Source: Culex pipiens pallens
Taxonomy: Eukaryota > Arthropoda > Insecta > Diptera > Culicidae
Assembly (NCBI RefSeq): GCF_016801865.2
Contig: NC_068938.1
Coordinates: 78,457,316-78,521,315, forward strand
Direction: 5' to 3'
DNA: 64,000 nucleotides
In this document: in pieces, positions 56,165 through 64,000 of the stretch
Position numbering within the stretch: position 1 is the stretch's first letter
Layout of the letters: each line of letters opens with the position of its first letter
The notes under the pieces: model-generated
The model's database searches: none
What the model was told of the DNA's origin: nothing
What the model saw: only the letters and a program-made list of their open reading frames with translations
Program-made: the position numbers and the translations under genes

Positions 56165-57119
56165 TTTTATTTTTTTTTTTTCAGTTAATTAGACTTCTGA
56201 CACTAAATTTTGAAGAAATCGAACAAAGAAAATCTTTGCTGATTTATCAATGAAATAAATAAAACCATAAAATTTAGTAAAACAATTGCGTGCAAAGTCC
56301 CTCCGACCTACAATATCAAACATTCCCCATGATTCCTTGCGGCCAAAAGCTGCAATTGTTATGTATTGGCACAATTAACATACACGCACCAAGTACGGAC
56401 GGAGCAAATAGTATTACAACCAGTCATGCAAAATCCCTGCACGATTCCCCAACTCTCATCGATATCAGATGCAACGATTTAAACTTTATGGGGCAAACTC
56501 ACCAACTGTTGGTAAAACAACACTTTAGTTACTCACAAAAAAAGAAAAGAATCCTATTACCATAAATTATCAAAAAGCGGAGATAAATTCAATCGAGCAC
56601 CGCAACAAACTAGTTAAAATTTAATAAAGGAAAAAACAGCCACGACGACGACGATGCCGCCGCCGTCACGTGAATTATGTACCCGCGGTAATAAATGATA
56701 AATTTAAATCAATTATTTTGCCGCGCTCCCATTCCCACTAAACGATGCAGCAGTGTTTGTGTGTGTAATTGGAATCACAGGCAAATAGTTGTGTACTGTC
56801 GACATCAGTGTTTAACCACAACGCACACCTTTCAATCGAATCGAGCGACAATAAAATACCTTTACAGCAATTTATCCATCGGATTAATCGCACCGGTGGT
56901 GGTATTAGTGAATTGAGAGAAAGAGACAACCACAGCAACAGGGAAAAGCTTGCTGTTTCATTCTCACTCCTAACCAATAAAATTCGACTAAAAAAAGAGT
57001 GGAAAAGAAAAAAGAGAGGGCGTGGCCAACATTTTCAACATGAAGGAATGGAATCGGGTTTGAAACTGCGCAAGACATCCCTAGCTTCTTTTAATAAATG
57101 GAGTATTTCGAAGCAATCG
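56165..57119. other. 3'-flanking DNA of the minus-strand gene
   Basis: Single-copy-looking. Contains a GC-rich GACGAC/GCCGCC patch at 56642-56672 and plus- and minus-strand small frames (56769-57134 plus, 56738-56977 minus) with no recognisable domain. Basic-rich residues in the plus frame come from AAAGAAAAAG-type runs. Not called as a gene. Confidence 0.4.
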
Positions 57120-57445
57120 AAAAGGCGAACTTAATTTGGGCATATTTTATTTTACGTAATTGCGTTTAGCGTATTTTCTTCTTAGTGTTATTTACAAAAA
57201 TCTGCAGAACATAAAAAACAGTCTCTTACAAACGAAAAAAATAGTTCATCAAGTTAAGGGAAAACATGAGCAAAAAACATTTAAAAACTATTTCACATTA
57301 CGAGAAAACGAGACTTATAACGAAAACTTTCACCGTAATCTGGCAGCACGATAAAGAAAACGATATCAAAGTAACAGCTTTGCCAAAACACTGGACTGGA
57401 CACTCTTTTTTCTGCTTCTTCTTAGAACGATGTGGTCAGTTGGTA
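57120..57445 (-). other. 3' UTR of the terminal exon
   Basis: From the TGA at 57446-57448 the minus strand runs about 295 nt through AT-rich sequence without a long open frame to AATAAA at 57146-57151. Cleavage would be expected 10-30 nt beyond, near 57120-57136; the exact site is an estimate. Confidence 0.6.
57146..57151 (-). terminator. Poly(A) signal AATAAA
   Basis: Canonical hexamer on the minus strand (AAAATAAAATATG context), about 295 nt downstream of the stop codon of the terminal exon. No other AATAAA is seen between. Confidence 0.7.
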
Positions 57446-57545
57446 TCAGGACAGGGCGTACTTCTCGCGCGGAAACTGCGGCATCGGAAGATCTTTGGCG
57501 TAGCACTTGCAGCTGCACGACGTTACCGGGCACTCGGTGTTTTCG
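57446..57545 (-). CDS. 3' terminal coding exon of an unidentified Cys-rich-tailed protein
   Basis: The minus-strand exon follows a good splice acceptor: the pyrimidine tract CTTTTTCCGCCCTTCTCCAG ends at 57546. It supplies one base completing a codon, then 32 codons and TGA (57446-57448). The encoded tail is compact and GC-rich, with four cysteines in CPVTSCSCKCYAKD followed by PMPQFPREKYALS. GC at third positions is high, against AT-rich surroundings. No ATG-initiated frame can include it upstream, because an in-frame TAA lies in the preceding sequence, so it must be spliced to an upstream exon to the right. I do not recognise the protein. Clustered cysteines near a C-terminus could be palmitoylated or form a small disulphide unit, but that is speculation. 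Confidence 0.6.
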
Positions 57546-58841
57546 CTGGAGAAGGGCGGAAAAAGTTTTGAAGAAAATTATATTTTATTGATTGATATCT
57601 ACTATTTATGTTTTTGTATAAATTATTTTCAATCATAAACTAAACCATAATGTAATTGATACTATTAGACCGATTCCGTGACGAATGACAATGTTTAGGT
57701 TGAAGTCATCCTAAATAAATAAACAACAACAACATTAGACCGAATCAAACCTAAAGGAAATTTGACAAACTTTCTGAAAAATGAATTACTCCGAAAGCAA
57801 CTTTTGTGAATTTCGTTATAGGCATTAAAGACAAATTTGAAAAACAAGTTTATATCAATTGCTTTTTTAAGTAAGGGTCAATGACAGTTTAAAAAAAAAT
57901 AAAGAAAAAGATAAAAATAAACAACAGAAAACTTTGAAACGTGAGTTTACTGGAATATAAAATATAATTGAACTCAAATAACATACAAAAGAGTGATATA
58001 GAGTAAAACTTAACTTGTTCACTCGATTAAAAGTTGGTTGGATGTTTTTAAAGATTTTTCAAGCCATGTTGAAAGATGTGGACTTTATTCGTTGTCGTCA
58101 TATTATCTTGATACTTGCCATTACAAATTTGGTTACACATTAGGGTGGTTCGAATCCGGACTTCCTCTTTTAGGCATATCAGCACTGTATCATAGCTTTT
58201 AAAATGCACTTTATCGAAAATCATATAAGCCTAATTGGTAAGTAAGCAGACATGTTTCTTTGAGGTTTCCAAATAAGTTGTTAAAAAAAACGTTACTTAA
58301 TCCACCTTTAGTGGTTGGTGCCTTCATCTCATTTAAAGAGTCATTCCAACCCCCCTAAAGTGTCCACATTGTTTATGGAGGTCCTAATAAAAATAAGTGA
58401 TGAGTAAAAAAAACAGACTACCTACAGACTTTTTGTCAAGATTGTACAGACACCGCCTTTGAGGAAAATTGCATCCCTCTACACGCACGGATAGAAATCC
58501 TGTCCGGGAAATCGACAACATTGTTCTCGATTCGTTCTGAAATTCGTTTCAGAATGTTGTCGACCAGTCGTCCGGTAACATTTGCATCAAAATCGAGAAC
58601 AATGTTGTTGATTTTGAGTCGTCACGGTTGGTGACGCCTGGCAAAACAGAAAGCACGCAGCCATCCCGAACGATTTATTCGGTTTTTGAATTGACCGTTG
58701 GATTTGGTTTTTGAATTGACCGTTGGATATTTCTTTTGGTTCAGTAAAACAGTTGATTCGTTTTTTTTTTATTTATTGAGGCAAAAAATACATCATTAAC
58801 TAAAAAACTACTATTTGTGTGTGTGTGTGTGTGTGTGTGTT
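57546..58841 (-). other. Intron or 5'-flank of the terminal exon, left of the satellite
   Basis: AT-rich. Contains fragments of repeats seen elsewhere: agggtggttcgaatccggac (58142), the left end of the GAGGAAGGC repeat (about 58285-58335) and the GGGACCATCC MITE end (about 58352-58386). 58480-58640 is GC-richer with an inverted pair (cgacaacattgttctcgatt / aatcgagaacaatgttgttg). No exon is visible. Confidence 0.5.
58816..58840 (+). repeat. (GT)n microsatellite
   Basis: About twelve uninterrupted GT dinucleotides directly precede the octamer satellite. Confidence 0.9.
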
Positions 58842-61560
58842 TGGAATATGGGAATACAAGAAATTTAGGAATTTAGGAATTTGGGAATATGGGAATTTAG
58901 GAATTTGGGAATTTGGGATTTTGGGAATTTGAGAATTTGGGAATATGGAAATTTGGGAATTTGGGAATTTGGGAATATGGGAATTTGGGAATTTGGGATT
59001 TTGGGAATTTGGGAATTTGGGAATTTGTGAATTTGGGAATTGGGGAATTTGGGATTTTGGGAATTCGGATATTAGGGAATTTAGGAATTTGAGAATTTGG
59101 GAATTTAGGAATTAAGGAATTTGAGGATTTGAGAATTTAAGAATTTGGGAATTGAAGAATTAGGGGATTTGGAAATTTGGGAATTTAAGAATTTGTGAAT
59201 TTGGGGATTTGGGAATTAAGGAATTTGAGAATTTAGGAATTTAGGAATCTGGGAATTTAAGAATTTGGGAATTTGTGAATTTTGGAAATTGGGAATTTGA
59301 GAATTTGGGAATTTGTGAATTTTGGAAATTGGGAATTTGAGAATTTGGGTATTTAGAAACTTGAGAATTTAGGAATTTTGGAATTTTGGAATTTAGGAAT
59401 TCAGGAATTTAGGAATTTAGGAATTTAGGAATTCAGGAATTTAGGAATTAAGGAATTTAGGAATTTTGGAATTTTGGAATTTTGGAATTTTGGAATTTTG
59501 GAATTTTGGAATTTAGGAATTTAGGAATTTAGGAATTTAGGAATTCAGGAATTTGAGAATTTAGGAATTTAGAAATTTGTGAATGTAAGAATTTGTGAAT
59601 TTGGGATTTTGGGAATTTGGAAATTTGGGAATCTAGAAATTTGAGGATTTAGGAATTTGAGAATTTAGGAATTAAGGAATTTAGGGATTTGAGAATTTAA
59701 GAATTTGGGAATTTGGGAATTGAAGAATTAGGGAATTTGGGAATTGGGGAATTTGAGAATTTGGGAATTTAGGAATTTGGGAATTCGGGAATTTGGGAAT
59801 TTAGGAATTTGGGAATTTAAGAATTTGGGAATTTGGGAATTTTGGAAAATGAGAATTTGAGAATTTGAGAATTTTGGAATTTAGGAATTTAGGAATTTAG
59901 GAATTTAGGAATTTGAGAATTTAGGAATTTAGAATTTTGGGAATGTAAGAATTTGTGAATTTAGGATTTTGGGAATTTGGAAATTTGGGAATCTAGAAAT
60001 TTGAGAATTTAGGAATTTGGGAATTTAGGAATTAAGGAATTTAGGGATTTGAGAATTTAAGAATTTGGGAATTTGGGAATTGAAGAATTAGGGAATTTGG
60101 GAATTGGGGAATTTGAGAATTTGGGAATTCGGGAATTTGGGAATTTAGGAATTTGGGAATTTGGGAATTCAAGAATTTGGGAATTTGGGAATTTTGGAAA
60201 TTGGGAATTTGAGAATATGGGAATTTAGGAACTTGGGAATTTTGGAATTTAGGAATTTAGGAATTTGAGAATTTAGGAATTTAGAAATTTGGGAATGTAA
60301 GAATTTGTGAATTTGGGAATTTGGAAATTTGGGAATCTAGAAATTTGAGAATTTAGGAATTTGGGAATTAAGGAATTAAGGAATTTAGGGATTTGAGAAT
60401 TTAAGAATTTAAGAATTTGGGAATTGAAGAATTAGGGAATTTGGGAATTGGGGAATTTGAGAATTTGGGAATTTAGGAATTTGGGAATTCGGGAATTTGG
60501 GAATTTAGGAATTTGGGAATTTGTGAATTTAAGAATTTGGGAATTTTGGAAATTGGGAATTTGAGAATTTGGGAATTTGAGAACTTGGGAATTTAGGAAT
60601 TTAGGAATTTAGGAATTTAGGAATTTAGGAATTTAGGAATTTAGGAATAAAGGAATTTAGGAATAAAGGAATTTAGGAATTTAGGAATTTAAGAATATAG
60701 GAATTTAGGAATTTACGAATTTAGAAAATTGGGAATATAAGAATTTGTGAATTTGGGAATTTGAAGATTTGGGAATTTTGGAATTTAGGAATTTAGGAAT
60801 TTAGGAATTTAGGAATTTAAGAATTTGGGAATTTGTAAATTGGAGAATTTGGGAATTAGTGAATTTGTTAATTTGGGAATTGAAGAATTTGTTAATTTTG
60901 GAATTTGAAAATTGAAGAATTTGTTAATTTGGGAATTTAAGAATTTGGGAATTTGGGATTTTGGGAATTTTGGAATTTGAGAATTACGGAATTTGGGAAT
61001 TTGTGAATTTGGGAATTTGTGAATTTGGGAATTTAAGAATTTGGGAATTAGTGAATTTGTTAATATGGGAATTTAAGAATTTGTTAATTAGGGAATTTGG
61101 GATTTTAAGAATTTGGGAATTTGGGATTTTGGAATTTTAGGAATTTTGGAATTTGAGAATTACGGAATTTGGGAATGTGTGAATTTGGGAATTTTTTGAA
61201 TTTGGGAATTTAGGAATTTAAGAACTTGGGAATTGGTGAATAAGTGAATTTGTAAATTTGGGAATTCGGGAATTTAAGAATTTAGGAATTTAGAAATTAA
61301 GTAATTTAGGTATTTAGGAATTTAAAAATGTAGGAATTTTAGAATTTTTGAATTCTTGAAGTTTTGAATTTTAAAATTTTAGAATTTTGTTATTTTGAAA
61401 TTTTGAAATTTTGGAATTTTGAAATTTTGGAATTTTGGAATTTTCAAATTTTGGAATTTTAGAATTTTGGAATTTTGGAATTTTAGAATTTTAGAATTTT
61501 GGAATTTTGGAATTTTGGAATTTTGGAATTTTGGAATTTTGGAATTTTAGAATTTTAGAA
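58842..61560. repeat. Diverged octamer satellite, GGAATTTG/GGAATTTA type
   Basis: About 2.7 kb built almost wholly of 8-bp units GGAATTTG, GGAATTTA, AGAATTTG and variants. It includes a higher-order repeat: a block starting gaatgtaagaatttgtgaat occurs at 59581, 59941 and 60293, spaced 360 and 352 bp (45 and 44 octamers), with long identical stretches between copies. From about 61340 the units change to GGAATTTT. No coding or RNA signal. Confidence 0.9.
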
Positions 61561-63764
61561 TTTTAGATTTTTTTGAATTTTAGAATTTAATTTAAGAATT
61601 TTAGAATTTAAGAATTTTAGAATTTGAGAATTTTAGAATTTTAGAATTTCAGAATTTTAGAATTTTAGAATTTTAGAATTTTAGAATTTTAGAATTTTAG
61701 AATTTTAGAATTTTAGAATTTTAGAATTTTAGAATTTTAGAATTTTAGAATTTTAGAATTTTAGAATTTTAGAATTTTAGAATTTTAGAATTTTAGAATT
61801 TTAGAATTTTAGAATTTTAGAATTTTAGAATTTTAGAATTTTAGAATTTTAGAATTTTAGAATTTTAGAATTTTAGAATTTTAGAATTTTAGAATTTTAG
61901 AATTTTAGAATTTTAGAATTTTAGAATTTTAGAATTTTAGAATTTTAGAATTTTAGAATTTTAGAATTTTAGAATTTTAGAATTTTAGAATTTTAGAATT
62001 TTAGAATTTTAGAATTTTAGAATTTTAGAATTTTAGAATTTTAGAATTTTAGAATTTTAGAATTTTAGAATTTTAGAATTTTAGAATTTTAGAATTTTAG
62101 AATTTTAGAATTTTAGAATTTTAGAATTTTAGAATTTTAGAATTTTAGAATTTTAGAATTTTAGAATTTTAGAATTTTAGAATTTTAGAATTTTAGAATT
62201 TTAGAATTTTAGAATTTTAGAATTTTAGAATTTTAGAATTTTAGAATTTTAGAATTTTAGAATTTTAGAATTTTAGAATTTTAGAATTTTAGAATTTTAG
62301 AATTTTAGAATTTTAGAATTTTAGAATTTTAGAATTTTAGAATTTTAGAATTTTAGAATTTTAGAATTTTAGAATTTTAGAATTTTAGAATTTTAGAATT
62401 TTAGAATTTTAGAATTTTAGAATTTTAGAATTTTAGAATTTTAGAATTTTAGAATTTTAGAATTTTAGAATTTTAGAATTTTAGAATTTTAGAATTTTAG
62501 AATTTTAGAATTTTAGAATTTTAGAATTTTAGAATTTTAGAATTTTAGAATTTTAGAATTTTAGAATTTTAGAATTTTAGAATTTTAGAATTTTAGAATT
62601 TTAGAATTTTAGAATTTTAGAATTTTAGAATTTTAGAATTTTAGAATTTTAGAATTTTAGAATTTTAGAATTTTAGAATTTTAGAATTTTAGAATTTTAG
62701 AATTTTAGAATTTTAGAATTTTAGAATTTTAGAATTTTAGAATTTTAGAATTTTAGAATTTTAGAATTTTAGAATTTTAGAATTTTAGAATTTTAGAATT
62801 TCAGAATTTTAGAATTTTAGAATTTTAGAATTTTAGAATTTTAGAATTTTAGAATTTTAGAATTTTAGAATTTTAGAATTTTAGAATTTTAGAATTTTAG
62901 AATTTTAGAATTTTAGAATTTTAGAATTTTAGAATTTTAGAATTTTAGAATTTTAGAATTTTAGAATTTTAGAATTTTAGAATTTTAGAATTTTAGAATT
63001 TTAGAGTTTTAGAATTTTAGAATTTTAGAATTTTAGAATTTTAGAATTTTAGAATTTTAGAATTTTAGAATTTTAGAATTTTAGAATTTTAGAATTTTGG
63101 AATTTTGGAATTTTAGAATTTTAGAATTTTAGAATTTTAGAATTTTAGAATTTTAGAATCTTAGAATTTTAGAATTTTAGAATTTTAGAATTTTAGAATT
63201 TTAGAATTTTAGAATTTTAGAATTTTAGAATTTTAGAATTTTAGAATTTTAGAATTTTAGAATTTTAGAATTTTAGAATTTTAGAATTTTAGAATTTTAG
63301 AATTTTAGAGTTTTAGAATTTTAGAATTTTAGAGTTTTAGAATTTTAGAATTTTAGAATTTTTAGAATTTTAGAATTTTAGAATTTTAGAATTTTAGAAT
63401 TTTAGAATTTTAGAATTTTAGAATTTTAGAATTTTAGAATTATAGAATTTTAGAATTTTAGAATTTTAGAATTTTAGAATTTTAGAATTTTAGAATTTTA
63501 GAATTTTAGAATTTTAGAATTTTAGAATTTTAGAATTTTAGAGTTTTAGAGTTTTAGAATTTTAGAATTTTAGAATTTTAGAATTTTAGAATTTTAGAAT
63601 TTTAGAATTTTAGAATTTTAGAATTTTAGAGTTTTAGAGTTTTAGAATTTTAGAATTTTAGAATTTTAGAATTTTAGAATTTTAGAATTTTAGAATTTTA
63701 GAATTTTAGAATTTTAGAATTTTAGAATATTAGAATTTTAGAATTTTAGAATTTTAGAATTATA
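61561..63764. repeat. Homogeneous octamer satellite (AGAATTTT)n
   Basis: About 2.2 kb, roughly 270 tandem copies of AGAATTTT with very rare variants (AGAGTTTT clusters near 63300-63350, 63540 and 63630; single AGAATTTC near 62800; one 9-mer near 63360). It ends at gaattataatttttgatgca. Because 8-bp arrays are prone to assembly collapse, its true length could differ. Confidence 0.95.
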
Positions 63765-63869
63765 ATTTTTGATGCAGAATTGAAGATTGTTAGTAGGGTG
63801 TAACAAAGTGTGTGTGGATGGGCTGTGTGTGTGTGTGGAAGGGCTTGACTGAGATCTCCTCCAGGATAC

Positions 63870-64000
63870 CGACGGAGCTCGAGTTCGGTAGATGCGTCTC
63901 GTCTCGTCGTGGAACCGTTGACCGGGTCGCTTTCCTCATTGCCGTGGTTCAATTCGAAGTGGCTGCAGATCTGGTGAAGATGTTGGCGTCGCTGCCTGTT
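63870..64000 (-). CDS. Possible upstream exon of the same minus-strand gene (partial, runs off the window)
   Basis: On the minus strand the frame is open from the window edge: 43 codons plus two bases to a GT at 63869-63868 (CG|GTATCC). Residues include HLHQICSHFELNHG and NEESDPVNGS, hydrophilic and GC-rich. The two leftover bases (CG) and the first base of the terminal exon (C) make an Arg codon, so the phases agree and the resulting intron would be 57546-63869. The donor is only a moderate match to GTRAGT. The opposite strand is also open here, so coding status is uncertain. I do not recognise a family. Confidence 0.35.

Noticed and set aside
56769..57134. 121-codon plus-strand gene overlapping the gene end
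   Set aside because: Low-complexity basic stretch from A/G runs, no domain, antisense to the 3' flank of a better-supported minus-strand gene, and no splice or poly(A) context.
57266..57571. 101-codon plus-strand gene
   Set aside because: Its second half is the exact antisense, in codon register, of the minus-strand terminal exon, which has acceptor, stop and AATAAA.
58842..63764. CRISPR-like or telomeric array
   Set aside because: Units are 8 bp with no spacers and do not match TTAGG or any telomere repeat. It is a simple satellite in a eukaryotic genome.

Overview
The window looks like repeat-rich DNA of a culicine mosquito, with Culex as the best guess. It is AT-rich and has no prokaryotic operon structure. 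It is packed with short inverted-repeat DNA elements (MITEs), tRNA-derived SINEs including dimeric ones of the kind described in Culex, one dead APE-type non-LTR retrotransposon, one LTR retroelement and long simple satellites. The species call is an inference from repeat style; no species-diagnostic gene is visible.

Layout. 1-3.8 kb: small palindromic MITEs in anonymous DNA. 3.8-10.85 kb: a long inverted-repeat (foldback) element with pogo/Tigger-like ends. It was hit by a SINE, the SINE by an RTE-like retrotransposon, and that by a second SINE; target-site duplications (TSDs) support each step. 10.85-13.9 kb: single-copy-looking DNA. 13.9-19.1 kb: three copies of a MITE with CGTCG ends and a long SINE with a (GATTA)n tail. 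19.75-26.08 kb: a minus-strand LTR element with 1.22 kb near-identical LTRs and no recognisable gag or pol. 26-42 kb: MITEs, an hAT-type element, SINEs and unassigned DNA. 42.2-44.6 kb: a tRNA cluster (three tRNA-Val-AAC, one tRNA-His-GTG). 44.9-56.2 kb: more MITEs, a 152-bp minisatellite and a second full copy of the long SINE. 57.1-57.55 kb: the 3' terminal exon of a minus-strand protein gene with stop codon, 3' UTR and AATAAA. 58.8-63.8 kb: a 4.9 kb octamer satellite. 63.87-64.0 kb: a minus-strand open frame that is phase-compatible with being the preceding exon.

Only the four tRNAs and the terminal exon look like functional host genes. The rest is mobile DNA and non-coding sequence, presumably 3'-flanking or intergenic DNA of the gene at the right edge. 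The most unusual items are a long SINE with two tRNA-like modules facing each other, TIR elements that carry an antisense tRNA-like module, the non-autonomous LTR element, the foldback with four nested levels, and the higher-order structure of the octamer satellite. All boundaries were read by eye; no alignment or database search was run.
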